DNA of 64,000 nucleotides from Thermoplasmata archaeon (GTDB taxonomy: Archaea; Thermoplasmatota; Thermoplasmata; Lutacidiplasmatales; UBA184): NCBI GenBank assembly GCA_035622275.1, contig DASPVQ010000002.1:1-64000 (forward strand). The letters run 5' to 3'. Below are positions 1 through 8,931 of the stretch, piece after piece. The position numbers and the translations under genes are program-made. The notes under the pieces are model-generated. The model was not told the DNA's origin, did not search any database, and worked only from the letters and a program-made list of their open reading frames with translations. The stretch's first letter is position 1. The number at the start of each line of letters is the position of its first letter.

Positions 1-1061
1 GCGACGGCGGGCGAGGTCGCGACCGCGAGTCCGATCAGCATGTAGCCGGCCTGGGAGATGCTCGAATACGCCAGCATCCGCTTCATCTCCGTCTGCTGCA
101 GGGCGAGGACGTTCCCGACCGTCATCGTGACGACCGCGAGGGTCCCGAGGGCGATCTGGACGCTCGGGCCGAGCGCGACCGACCCGCCGAAGAGTCCGTA
201 GCCGCTCGCGCCGGTCGGTCCGAGCGCGAGGACCGGTCCCAGGAACACGAGGAAGAAGGCGAAGACGCCGATCTTCTTCGTTCCACCGGCCAGGAACGCC
301 GACACGTCGTCCGGCGCGCCGTCGTAGACGTCGACCGCCCACGCGTGGAACGGCACGAGCGTGACCTTGAACGCGAGGCCGGCGATGAGGAAGCCGTAGC
401 CGAGGAGGACGAGGGTGGGGTACGCCACCGCGGTCCCGGCGGCGCGGATGAGGTAGAGGTTCGTCGTCCCGTAGGCACCGAAGAGGAGCGACGCGCCGAA
501 GAACGAGAGGACCGTCGAGAGCGCCCCGATGACGAAGAACTTCATGGCGGCCTCGAGCCCGCGGGCGTCCTTGCGGGTGTACGCGACCAGCAGGTACGAC
601 GCGATCGAGACCACCTCGATCGCGAGGAGGAGGAAAATGAGGTCGGTCGCGACGGCGACCAGCATCATCCCGAGCGTCGCGATGAGCAGGAGACCGAAGA
701 AAATCGGGGCCCCGCGCTCGGTGGTGGGGCGGCTCGTGGAGGAAAGTGCGACGAGAAGCGCGGCGAGGAGGAAGATCGCCTGGAAGATCAGCCCGAGCGA
801 CGTGAACGCCCAGAGCGGAGCGGTTCCGGGGGTGGGGACCTGGTCGATCTGACCGGGGCCGATCGTCGCGAGGAAGCCGAGCGGCGCGAATCCCAGGTCG
901 GCGACGACGATCCCGAGGGCCGCGAGGAGGACGGCGACGCTGACGCCGCCGGTGAGCTCGATCCGGCGCACCTTGAGGACGTCGGAGAGGAAGACGAGGA
1001 GCGCGCCGGCGAGCAGGAGGATCTCGGGCAGGAACGGGGCCGTGAACGAGACGAACGACAT
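1..1061 (-). CDS. nuoN: NADH-quinone oxidoreductase subunit N, 3' part missing at window edge
   Basis: Membrane antiporter-like subunit of complex I, last gene of the nuoA-N operon. The gene runs off the left edge, so only about 353 N-terminal residues are visible. They form a series of hydrophobic helices with the family's charged residues, for example an AIEVVS segment in helix 5 and an AFKVTLVPFHAW segment that matches the conserved lysine/histidine region of the proton-pumping subunits. The ATG lies 4 bp after the nuoM stop codon. The family is usually about 480 residues, so roughly a quarter is missing. The identity is secure from sequence and gene order. Confidence 0.95.
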   Translation of the reverse strand, partial: MSFVSFTAPFLPEILLLAGALLVFLSDVLKVRRIELTGGVSVAVLLAALGIVVADLGFAPLGFLATIGPGQIDQVPTPGTAPLWAFTSLGLIFQAIFLLAALLVALSSTSRPTTERGAPIFFGLLLIATLGMMLVAVATDLIFLLLAIEVVSIASYLLVAYTRKDARGLEAAMKFFVIGALSTVLSFFGASLLFGAYGTTNLYLIRAAGTAVAYPTLVLLGYGFLIAGLAFKVTLVPFHAWAVDVYDGAPDDVSAFLAGGTKKIGVFAFFLVFLGPVLALGPTGASGYGLFGGSVALGPSVQIALGTLAVVTMTVGNVLALQQTEMKRMLAYSSISQAGYMLIGLAVATSPAV

Positions 1062-1065
1062 CGAC

Positions 1066-2541
1066 CTACGTCCCCGGCCAGCCTTTGATCGGCGAGTTCA
1101 CGATCACGTTCACGAGGAGGCCGGGCAGGATCCCGAACAGCACGGTGAGGGCGACCAGGAGCCCCATCCCGACGCCTTCGTACCACGGGACGTCGTGCGC
1201 GCTCGGCGGCACATCCCGAGGGGGCCCGAAGAGCATCCGCTGCATCATCCACAGGTAGAACGCGGCGGTGACGACCAGGACGACGAGCGGGATCAGGACC
1301 CAGTAGCCCAGCGCGTTCCACGTCGCGAGGAAGGCGGTGAACTCGGCCGGGAAGCCGATGAGCGCCGGGAGTCCGAGCGACGCGAGCGAGCCCGCCATGA
1401 TCATCGTCGCGAGGGACGGCGCGCTGGGCGTGATGCCGGCGAGCGAGCTGATGTCGCGGGTCCCGTACTGGTGGTGGACGCTCCCCGACGCCATGAAGAG
1501 GAGCGCGCTCACGATCCCGTGGGCGAACATGAGCAGGACCGCCGCGACGAGCCCCAGCGACGAGTTCAGAGCGATCGCGAGGAGCACGATCCCCATGTGG
1601 TTGATCGAGGAGTACGCGACCAGTCGTTTCAGGTCCCGCTGGGCGAGCGAGAGCACCGACCCCCAGATGATCGTCAGGAACGCGATCACGAAGAGCAGCG
1701 GCTGGGTCGAGTGGAATCCGTCGGGGAGCACCTCCACCGCCCAGCGGATGAGCCCGTAGCCGCCGAGCTTCAGGAGGAGACCCGCGAGGAGGACGGAGCC
1801 GCCCGTCGGCGCCTCGACGTGCGCGTCGGGGAGCCACGTGTGGAACGGGACGACCGGGAACTTCACCGCGAAGCCGAAGAAGAGCGCGAGGAACAGGAAC
1901 GTCTGGACGACGGGGGAGAGCCCGCGCGCGGCGGCGTAGACCGCCGAGAAGTCGAACGACGTCGCGCCCGAGTAGAAGACCAGCGCGAGGAGGCCGACCA
2001 GCATCACGATCGAGGCGACGTGGGTGTAGACGAAGAATTTGATCGCGGCGTAGCGCCGATTCGGCCCACCCCAGTAGCCGATCAAGAAGAACATCGGGAC
2101 GAGGACGGCCTCCCAGAAGAGGAAGAAGAGCAGGATGTCGAGCGCGACGAAGACGCCGAAGCAGCCCAAACAGGTCAGCATCAGGAGACCGAAGTATCCA
2201 GCGGGCCGGTGCGTCTCGCCCCACGAGTAGACCACCGTCGCGATCTGCAGGACCGCGGTGAGCAGGATCAGGACGAGCGAGATCCCGTCGACCCCGACCG
2301 TGAAGTTCACGTGCATCCACGCGAGCGAAATCCACGTGTAGCTCTCGCCGTCCGAGAATCCGGGGACGAACGCCGAGGAGTAGCCGGGCCAGCCGGTATA
2401 GCTCCCCAGGAGAAGGCCGACCTCGAGGAGGAAGACGACCGAGGTCGCGAGCGCGACCCAGCGGGCCCGCGCGCCCGCGAAGAACGTCGCGACCGTGCCG
2501 ACCGCGAGGCTACCGAGAATGATCGACAGGATCGGCAGCAT
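1066..2541 (-). CDS. nuoM: NADH-quinone oxidoreductase subunit M
   Basis: Proton-translocating antiporter-like membrane subunit of complex I, 491 residues, the normal length. Visible family features are the FWEAVLVPMFFLIG segment with its conserved glutamate, the AVKFPVVPFHTWLPDAH motif, and the LVAYSSINHMG motif with conserved lysine/histidine neighbours. About 14 hydrophobic helices are present. It abuts nuoL directly (stop at 2542) and is followed by nuoN after 4 bp, so the three large pumping subunits are translated from one message. Confidence 0.97.
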   Translation of the reverse strand: MLPILSIILGSLAVGTVATFFAGARARWVALATSVVFLLEVGLLLGSYTGWPGYSSAFVPGFSDGESYTWISLAWMHVNFTVGVDGISLVLILLTAVLQIATVVYSWGETHRPAGYFGLLMLTCLGCFGVFVALDILLFFLFWEAVLVPMFFLIGYWGGPNRRYAAIKFFVYTHVASIVMLVGLLALVFYSGATSFDFSAVYAAARGLSPVVQTFLFLALFFGFAVKFPVVPFHTWLPDAHVEAPTGGSVLLAGLLLKLGGYGLIRWAVEVLPDGFHSTQPLLFVIAFLTIIWGSVLSLAQRDLKRLVAYSSINHMGIVLLAIALNSSLGLVAAVLLMFAHGIVSALLFMASGSVHHQYGTRDISSLAGITPSAPSLATMIMAGSLASLGLPALIGFPAEFTAFLATWNALGYWVLIPLVVLVVTAAFYLWMMQRMLFGPPRDVPPSAHDVPWYEGVGMGLLVALTVLFGILPGLLVNVIVNSPIKGWPGT

Positions 2542-4473
2542 CTACCCGCCTCCGAATTTCGCGAGGAGATACGGACCGACGACGAGCAAGAGGAGGAAGA
2601 GCGCGATCAATCCGGCGATGACGTACGCCGCGTAGTCGGAGACGACCCCGGACTGCAGCTGGCGGAGGCGGTTGCTCGCGACCGCGAACATCCGCTCCAG
2701 CCCCTTGACTGTCCCGTCGATGACGAACCGGTCGAAGAAGTCGGCCGCCCGCGCGATCGTGTAGACGCCGTCCTGGCCGATGCGGTCGTAGGCGACCTTG
2801 AAGTAGTAGCGGTTGAGGAGGAGGCGCCGCACCGGTTGGAGCGCGCTCGTCTCGCTGAGCGCGTAGACCTTCCCGTTCCCCCACATCGACCAGGCGAGCC
2901 CGATCCCGCCCGCCGCCAGGAGGACGCTCGTCGTGGAGAGCACGAGGTCGGTCGTGCCGTAGACGGGCGGAATGCCGGCGACGCCCGCCCCGCCGAGGAG
3001 GAGCGATTGGAATCCGGGGAGGAAGACGAACAGCCCCGCGACGACGGCGAACGCCGAGAGGATGACGAGCGGGACCCGCATGACCCACGGTCCCTCGTGG
3101 GGGTGCGGAAGGGTCGGGTCCCGGGGGCCGTCGCCCGAGAACGCGAGGAACCAGGCGCGGAAGATGTAGTACGCCGTCAGGAAGACGGTCGCGAACGCCA
3201 TCAGGAAGAACGGCCAGTACGCCGGATGGCTGCCGAGCTCGGCGTAGACGGAGGAGAGGATGTCGTCCTTGCTCCAGAACCCGGCGAACGGCGGGATCCC
3301 GCTCAGCGCGAGACCGCCGATCGCGAACGCGGCGGCGGTAAGCCGCATGTGCTTGCGCAGCCCGCCCATCTTGAACAGGTCCTGCGTGCCGACCGCGTGG
3401 ATGACCGAGCCGGCGGCGAGGAAGAGGAGCGCCTTGAAGAACGCGTGCGTGAAGAGATGGTACAGGCCGACCATCGCGAAGCCGGCGCCGATCGCGAACA
3501 CCATGTAGCCCAGCTGGCTGATGGTGGAGTAGGCGATCACCCGCTTGATGTCCGGGTGGACGAGCGCCATCGTCGCGGCGAAGAACGTGGTGAACCCTCC
3601 GACCGCGACGATCGCGAGCTGGTCGGTCGGCGTGAATCCGATGAAGACGGACGTGATCGCGAGGAGGTAGACGCCCGCCGCGACCATCGTCGCGGCGTGG
3701 ATGAGGGCCGAGACCGTGGTCGGGCCCTCCATCGCGTCGGGTAGCCAGACGTGGAGCGGGAACTGCGCGCTCTTCCCCGCCGCGCCACCGAGGATCAGGA
3801 GCCCCGCGATCGTGAGCGTGGTCGAGTTCGCCCCGGTCGTGCCGGCCAGGAACGGGGCATTGCCGTGAACGAAGACGAACCCGCTTGCCGCCCAGCCGCC
3901 GGTCCCCGCCGGGCCGGCGGTCGCGTACGTCGAGAAGTAGAGGAAGATCCCGAGGAGGAACAGAATGTCCCCGACGCGCGTGACGAGGAACGCCTCCTTG
4001 GCAGCGCTCGCCGCGCTCGGCTTCTCGTAGTAGAACCCGATGAGGAAGTAGGAGCAGACGCCGACCAGCTCCCAGAACAGGAAGAACTCCAAGAGGTTGT
4101 TCGCGAGGACGAGCCCCGTCATCGACGCGAGGAAGAGCGAGAGCTCGGCGTAGTAGCGGGGGAGGCCGTGGTCGTGGTGCATGTACCCGATCGAGTACAG
4201 CATCACGAGGAATCCGACGACCGTCACGACGATGAGCATCAGCGCCGAGAGCGGGTCGACGAGCGTTCCCATCACGAGCGAGAATCCGTTCGGGAACACT
4301 CCCGGCGCCGGCGGGAGGTGGAACCAGGTGAACTGTACGTTCGTGTACGTTCCCGGGTTCAGGGACTCCTCGACCCCGATCAGGACGCCGAGGACCATCG
4401 CCGCGCCGGAAAGGCCGACCGCGATCCACCCGCCCCACTCGAACGCTTTGAGGCGCGGGCCGGCGAGACCCAC
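2542..4473 (-). CDS. nuoL: NADH-quinone oxidoreductase subunit L
   Basis: Largest antiporter-like subunit of complex I, with the FWELVGVCSYFLIGFYYEK and SAQFPLHVWLPDAMEGPTT regions and a C-terminal extension with a long amphipathic stretch and final membrane helix. The interval uses the first normal in-frame start (GTG at 4473), which gives 643 residues. However, the reading frame stays open upstream to a TAG at 4551, and those codons encode a good first membrane helix (WAFVVPLLSVLSFVIV) right after a strong Shine-Dalgarno sequence at 4553-4559. The true start is therefore probably an ACG (4545) or another non-standard codon, or the site holds a sequencing error. Confidence 0.93.
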   Translation of the reverse strand: MGLAGPRLKAFEWGGWIAVGLSGAAMVLGVLIGVEESLNPGTYTNVQFTWFHLPPAPGVFPNGFSLVMGTLVDPLSALMLIVVTVVGFLVMLYSIGYMHHDHGLPRYYAELSLFLASMTGLVLANNLLEFFLFWELVGVCSYFLIGFYYEKPSAASAAKEAFLVTRVGDILFLLGIFLYFSTYATAGPAGTGGWAASGFVFVHGNAPFLAGTTGANSTTLTIAGLLILGGAAGKSAQFPLHVWLPDAMEGPTTVSALIHAATMVAAGVYLLAITSVFIGFTPTDQLAIVAVGGFTTFFAATMALVHPDIKRVIAYSTISQLGYMVFAIGAGFAMVGLYHLFTHAFFKALLFLAAGSVIHAVGTQDLFKMGGLRKHMRLTAAAFAIGGLALSGIPPFAGFWSKDDILSSVYAELGSHPAYWPFFLMAFATVFLTAYYIFRAWFLAFSGDGPRDPTLPHPHEGPWVMRVPLVILSAFAVVAGLFVFLPGFQSLLLGGAGVAGIPPVYGTTDLVLSTTSVLLAAGGIGLAWSMWGNGKVYALSETSALQPVRRLLLNRYYFKVAYDRIGQDGVYTIARAADFFDRFVIDGTVKGLERMFAVASNRLRQLQSGVVSDYAAYVIAGLIALFLLLLVVGPYLLAKFGGG

Positions 4474-4559
4474 GATGACGAACGAGAGGACCGACAGGAG
4501 CGGGACGACGAACGCCCAGTCGAAGAGCCCGTCCGCCGCGACCGTGACCTACCCCCTCC

Positions 4560-4877
4560 CTACAGTTTGAGGTCAGTCGCCCGGGCGACGTTGATCGTTC
4601 CCTTGAGTCGGTTCAACGCGAGCACGATCGCGAGCCCGACCGCCACCTCGGTGGCGGCGAAGCCGACCAGGACCACCGCGATCGACTGGCCGTTGAGACC
4701 GCTCGTCCCGGGGGCGAACGCGGCGAAGTAGACGAAGTTCAAGATCGCCGCGTTCATCGCGACCTCGATCGAGATGAGGAGCAGGATGAAGTTCCGACGC
4801 GTCAAGATGCCGAACAGCCCGATCCCGAACAGCGCGGCGGACAGCGCGACGAAGCCGGTGATCGAGAGGTCGGTCAC
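4560..4877 (-). CDS. nuoK: NADH-quinone oxidoreductase subunit K
   Basis: Small three-helix membrane subunit of complex I, 105 residues as is usual. The conserved glutamates of NuoK are visible in the ISIEVAMNAAILN and VGFAATEVAVGLAI segments. I chose the GTG at 4877 because it overlaps the nuoJ stop codon as GTGA, the same coupling used elsewhere in this operon. Longer upstream readings add only a low-complexity tail from another frame. Confidence 0.95.
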   Translation of the reverse strand: MTDLSITGFVALSAALFGIGLFGILTRRNFILLLISIEVAMNAAILNFVYFAAFAPGTSGLNGQSIAVVLVGFAATEVAVGLAIVLALNRLKGTINVARATDLKL

Positions 4878-5362
4878 TCGCGCCCCTCCCGGACGAGGTA
4901 GATCGCTCCCGCCACCCCCGCGAGCATGATGAGCCCCAGGAGCAAGAGCCACGGACCGTTCGGCCCGAACAGGTTCACGCTCAGCGCCTGAGGCGGGTAC
5001 GACTGGATCGAGGTCTCCGACTGCGGGAGCTCGCCGAGCGCGGAGACGAGGAAGATGAAGGTGACGAGCGCGAGCGCGACGGGGATCGGCCCCAGGCCGG
5101 TCGCCGCCTCGCGCGAGAAGATCCGCTTCCGGGTCGTCATGACACCGAAGAGGAGGAGGATCGTGACGGCCCCGGCGTACACCCCGAGCTGGAGGACGCC
5201 CAGGAACGGCGCGTCGAGCAGGAAGTAGATCGCGGAGAGGTCGACGAAGAAGATCGCGATCCAGAGGATCGTGTGCACCAGCTCCCGGACCAGGAGGGCG
5301 AGCGCTGCGGTGGCGACGGCGATGATCGCCAGGGCGAGGAACGCCAGTTCCTCGAGGCTCAC
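4874..5362 (-). CDS. nuoJ: NADH-quinone oxidoreductase subunit J
   Basis: Membrane subunit J of complex I, 162 residues with five hydrophobic helices. The family signature LQLGVYAGAVTILLLFGVMTT in helix 3 is clear. The GTG start at 5362 overlaps the nuoI stop as GTGA and the stop overlaps the nuoK start, so translation is coupled on both sides. Confidence 0.95.
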   Translation of the reverse strand: MSLEELAFLALAIIAVATAALALLVRELVHTILWIAIFFVDLSAIYFLLDAPFLGVLQLGVYAGAVTILLLFGVMTTRKRIFSREAATGLGPIPVALALVTFIFLVSALGELPQSETSIQSYPPQALSVNLFGPNGPWLLLLGLIMLAGVAGAIYLVREGRE

Positions 5363-6138
5363 TTGCGCGTCCCCCAGAACAGGCACTCTTTGGGACAGAC
5401 GCTGATGCAGGTGCCGCACCGGACGCAGTCGGAGTCGTTGATGACCGGCTCCTTCCAGATCCGCTTCGGGGGCTTCTCGCCCGGTTTCGGCTCGACCTTC
5501 GGGATGTCGAGCATCGTGATGCACTGCGTGGGGCAGTCGCGCGAGCAGGCGTTGCAGCCGATGCAGATCGGCGGGTCGAGGAGGATCGCGTCCTCGTTCT
5601 CCGGGCGCTCGACCCGGATCGGGTTCATCGGGAGCTTGGTGCGGAAGACGTCGTACAGCTTCTCGGGCGAGTAGACCATCTCCGAGCGCCGCGAGGTCGA
5701 CAGCTCGTAGCGCGTGGTCATCGTGAGGCACCCCTCGGGGCACGCGTCCGAACAGAACCCGCAGTAGCTGCACTTGCCGTAGTCGATCTCGGGGCACTTC
5801 TTCGGGTGCTTCGGGTCACCGCCCGGGACGTTCACCATCTCGATGCAAAGGTCCGGGCAGGAGAATGCGCAGAGATTGCAGCTGATGCACGTCGCGATGT
5901 TGAGCGCGTGGACGCCGCGGTAGTTGTCCCAGACGTGGCCGACCCCGATGGGTTTCCCCGACTCGACGGCGACGCGGTCGCGGAACTTCGGGTCCTCGAG
6001 CCGCTCGAACGGATAAACGATCGTGGAGGGGCGCACGAGGCTCTTCGCGAACTGCCGGGCCGCGGTCGCCATCGGGCGCGCGACGAAGAGAATGGGATTC
6101 TCGTTCGGTTTCTCCTTGGCCGTGATCGCGTCGGACAA
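5359..6138 (-). CDS. nuoI: NADH-quinone oxidoreductase subunit I with an extra 2x[4Fe-4S] ferredoxin domain
   Basis: Peripheral-arm iron-sulfur subunit that passes electrons towards NuoB. The N-terminal half has the two usual CxxCxxCxxxC motifs (Cys 84/87/90/94 and 123/126/129/133). A second ferredoxin-like half follows, with two more complete motifs (Cys 192/195/198/202 and 238/241/244/248). At 259 residues it is much longer than the usual 150-180. It lies between nuoH (9 bp gap) and nuoJ (GTGA overlap). With no nuoE/F/G genes next to the operon, the extra domain could be an electron entry point for ferredoxin or another donor. That role is an inference. Confidence 0.93.
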   Translation of the reverse strand: MSDAITAKEKPNENPILFVARPMATAARQFAKSLVRPSTIVYPFERLEDPKFRDRVAVESGKPIGVGHVWDNYRGVHALNIATCISCNLCAFSCPDLCIEMVNVPGGDPKHPKKCPEIDYGKCSYCGFCSDACPEGCLTMTTRYELSTSRRSEMVYSPEKLYDVFRTKLPMNPIRVERPENEDAILLDPPICIGCNACSRDCPTQCITMLDIPKVEPKPGEKPPKRIWKEPVINDSDCVRCGTCISVCPKECLFWGTRK

Positions 6139-6147
6139 GCGGACCTC

Positions 6148-7278
6148 CTACGACCCCACTCCGGGGACGCATCCCAGAAACCGCACGCACTTCACCGTGA
6201 CGAGGACGGCGGCGAGGAAGATCGACAGGAGGCTCAGCGGGATCATCCGATTCCAGCCGACCCGGAGGAGCTGGTCGGTCCGCACGCGGGGGAGGGAGGC
6301 CCGGACCCAGACGAAGAGCCCGAAGACGAGGTACGTCTTCACCATGAACCAGAAGATCCCGGCGAGCGGGAACGACGTGGCCGCGCTCGGGACCCAGGAG
6401 GGCATCGTCCATCCGCCCAGGAAGAGGAGCACGACCAGGATGCTGCCGACCAGGGCGCGGAGGTAATCGGCGAGCATGAAGAACGCGAAGAGCATCCCGC
6501 CGTACTCGGTGTTCCACCCCTCGACCAACTCCGCCTCGGCCTCGGGGAGGTCGAACGGGATCCGCTCCATCTCGGCGAGCATCCCCGCGACGAAGACGAT
6601 GAGCGCGACGACGAGCGGGCCCCAGAACCAGTAGTTCTGCTGCTCGTAGACGATCGTCGTGAGGTCGAAACTCCCGGAGAGGACCACGACCGCGACGACC
6701 GCGAGCAGGATCGGCACCTCGTAGGCGATCATCTGGGCCGCCGAGCGCATCCCGCCCATGAGGCTGTACTTGTTGTTGCTCGACCAGGCGCTGACGAAGA
6801 TGAACAGCGGGGCGAAGGAGAAGATCGCGAGCGCGAGCAGGAGCGTCAGCGGGAGCGCGCCCGAGTTCCAGCCCGAGGAGATCGGGAGGATCCCGAAGAG
6901 GATCAGCGACGTGACCATGTACGCCGTCGGCCCCGAGTAGAAGCCGAGGCTGTCCGCCTCCCGGGGCTGGAAGGTGTGCTTGCGGAACAGCTTGAGCCCG
7001 TCCGCGAAGTTCTGCAGGAGGCCGGCGAAGCCGACGTGCATCGCCCCCCGTCGGTCCATGAACCGGCCGAGCAGCTTGCGCTCCCACCAGATCAGGAGGA
7101 TCGTGTTGAGCATGCTTGCGGCGAGCAGGATCCCCGCGAAGACCAGGAGCGCGAGCCCGGTGACGAGATCGACGTTCGTGATCGCGCCGCGCGGTCCGGG
7201 CGGGAACAGCGAGCCGATGGCGCCGAGGAGCGCGCTCGACAGGTCGTACGACACCGAGTACAGGGTCGCGCCGGACAT
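6148..7278 (-). CDS. nuoH: NADH-quinone oxidoreductase subunit H
   Basis: Membrane subunit H of complex I, which forms part of the quinone chamber and links the arms. It has 376 residues and about nine hydrophobic helices. Conserved stretches include WWERKLLGRFMDRRG near the N-terminus, the EADSLGFYSGP loop, the PFDLPEAEAELVEGWNTEYGG loop rich in quinone-site acids, and a C-terminal WVRASLPRVRTDQLLR segment. It sits 4 bp after nuoD. Confidence 0.97.
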   Translation of the reverse strand: MSGATLYSVSYDLSSALLGAIGSLFPPGPRGAITNVDLVTGLALLVFAGILLAASMLNTILLIWWERKLLGRFMDRRGAMHVGFAGLLQNFADGLKLFRKHTFQPREADSLGFYSGPTAYMVTSLILFGILPISSGWNSGALPLTLLLALAIFSFAPLFIFVSAWSSNNKYSLMGGMRSAAQMIAYEVPILLAVVAVVVLSGSFDLTTIVYEQQNYWFWGPLVVALIVFVAGMLAEMERIPFDLPEAEAELVEGWNTEYGGMLFAFFMLADYLRALVGSILVVLLFLGGWTMPSWVPSAATSFPLAGIFWFMVKTYLVFGLFVWVRASLPRVRTDQLLRVGWNRMIPLSLLSIFLAAVLVTVKCVRFLGCVPGVGS

Positions 7279-7282
7279 CGGC

Positions 7283-8428
7283 CTAGCGGTCGACCTCCCC
7301 GACGCAGACGTCGACGCTCCCCATGATCGGCGGGATGTCGGCGACGTGGTAGCCGACGAGGTACTGCCGCGCCGCGCTGATGTTGCCGAAGACCGGCGAG
7401 CGGAACTTGACGCGGTACGGGTGCTGCCCGCCGTCGTTCACGACGTAGGCGAGCGCCTCGCCGTGCGGTTCCTCGACCGCGGCGAATCCGACCCCCTTCG
7501 GGTAGCTGCGCTTGAGCAAGTAGCCCTCGTTGCCGATCGGGGCGTACGGTGCGCCGAGCCATCGGGGGACGCGCTCGGCCATGACGGGGCCGGGGTGCCG
7601 GTCGAGCCAGTCGAGCACCTGACGCAGGATCCGGTTGGACTGACGCAGCTCCTCCATCCGGACGAGGTAGCGGGCGGTGACGTCCGCCGCGTCCGCGACG
7701 GCGACCTCGAAGTCGAGCTGCCCGTAGACCGAGTACGGGCGATCCTTGCGCAGGTCGCGCCGGCTCCCGGCGGCCCGGAGCATCGGGCCCGTGACGCCGT
7801 GGGCGACGCAGTCGTTCGCCTTGAGGACCCCGAGGTCGTCGCATCGCTCGCGGAAGATCGTCGAACCGAGGCAGAGCTGGTCGTACTCCCGGTAGCGGTC
7901 GTCGAGCCAGTCGAGGACCTTGCGCGCGCGGTCGGTGAACCCCGGCGGCAGGTCGTTGCGGACGCCGCCGACCCGCATGTACTCGTAGGTGAGGCGGGCG
8001 CCCGTGTAGCTCTGGAACAGGTCGAGGACGAGGTCGCGGTCCCGCATGCCGTAGAGGAACGGGCTCATGAGACCCAGGTCCTGGACGAACGCGGCGTACC
8101 ACATCAGGTGCGAGCCGATCCGCTGGAACTCGTCGCACAGCACGCGCAGGTACTCGGCGCGCTCGGGCGGGCGCACGTGGAGCGAGCGCTCGGCGGCCTG
8201 GATGTAGAGGTGCTCCCAGGCGAACCCGGCGACGTAGCAGCACCGGTCCATCAGGGTGATGACCTCGTTGAAGTGCCGGTCCTCGCTGATCTTCTCGATC
8301 CCCCGGTGGAGGTAGCCCATCTCGGGGTCGACGTCGAGGACCATCTCGCCGTCGATCTTCACCCGCAGGTTCCACAGCCCGTGGGTCATGGGGTGCTGGG
8401 GCCCCATGTTGATCCACATCTCAGACAC
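7283..8428 (-). CDS. nuoD: NADH-quinone oxidoreductase subunit D
   Basis: The 49 kDa-type subunit, related to hydrogenase large subunits, that builds the quinone-binding site with NuoB. It has 381 residues. The N-terminal GPQHPMTHG motif with the quinone-site histidine, the GYLHRGIEK motif and the C-terminal PIMGSVDVCVGEVDR end are all typical. The nickel-ligand cysteines of true hydrogenases are absent, as expected for complex I. NuoC is a separate gene that overlaps its start by 8 bp. Confidence 0.97.
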   Translation of the reverse strand: MSEMWINMGPQHPMTHGLWNLRVKIDGEMVLDVDPEMGYLHRGIEKISEDRHFNEVITLMDRCCYVAGFAWEHLYIQAAERSLHVRPPERAEYLRVLCDEFQRIGSHLMWYAAFVQDLGLMSPFLYGMRDRDLVLDLFQSYTGARLTYEYMRVGGVRNDLPPGFTDRARKVLDWLDDRYREYDQLCLGSTIFRERCDDLGVLKANDCVAHGVTGPMLRAAGSRRDLRKDRPYSVYGQLDFEVAVADAADVTARYLVRMEELRQSNRILRQVLDWLDRHPGPVMAERVPRWLGAPYAPIGNEGYLLKRSYPKGVGFAAVEEPHGEALAYVVNDGGQHPYRVKFRSPVFGNISAARQYLVGYHVADIPPIMGSVDVCVGEVDR

Positions 8429-8897
8429 GGCGGCTCTTCACCTCCAGCTCCTCGGGCTCGTGCAGCTTGAACGAGCGCAAGAGCGGGTGGAACGCGTAGC
8501 CGTCGGGCATCAGCAGGTGCCGCAGGTCCGGGTGGTGATCGAACGTGATGTCGACGAGCTCCCAGGCCTCGCGCTCGTGCCAGTTCGCGCTCGGCCAGAT
8601 CCCGCTCGCGGTCTCGATGTGGGCGGAGTCGGCGGGCAGATCCGCCGAGAGGATCGCGTACTGCTTGGCCGAGTCCGACCAGACGACGTAGAACACCTCG
8701 CGATGGTCGACCCAGTCGACCCCGCCAACGGTGGACAGGTGCGAGAAGCCGAGCTCGTCGCGCACGGCGCGGAACAGATCGAGCGCCGCCTCGCGGCGGA
8801 ACCGCACCCGGCCCGCGGTCCCCTCGAACGCGTCCACGCCGAGCAGGCGGTCGCCCAGCTTCGGTGCGAGCGCCCGCGCGAGGTCGTCCGGTTCCAC
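8421..8897 (-). CDS. nuoC: NADH-quinone oxidoreductase subunit C
   Basis: The 30 kDa-type peripheral subunit that stabilises the NuoB/NuoD core, 158 residues from a GTG start. The family segment WPSANWHEREAWELVDITF followed by HPDLRHLLMPDGY is clear near residues 103-135. It overlaps nuoD by 8 bp and follows nuoB after 34 bp. NuoC and NuoD are not fused here, unlike in E. coli. Confidence 0.94.
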   Translation of the reverse strand: MEPDDLARALAPKLGDRLLGVDAFEGTAGRVRFRREAALDLFRAVRDELGFSHLSTVGGVDWVDHREVFYVVWSDSAKQYAILSADLPADSAHIETASGIWPSANWHEREAWELVDITFDHHPDLRHLLMPDGYAFHPLLRSFKLHEPEELEVKSRRV

Positions 8898-8931
8898 CGT
8901 CCCCTCCTCGCTCGCCCGGCGACGAGGCCGC

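Noticed and set aside
788-2335. Very long reading frames on the opposite strand or in other frames of real genes, across the whole window
   Set aside because: They are Arg/Pro/Ala/Glu-rich, lie over well-identified genes, and are the expected result of high GC content at third codon positions.
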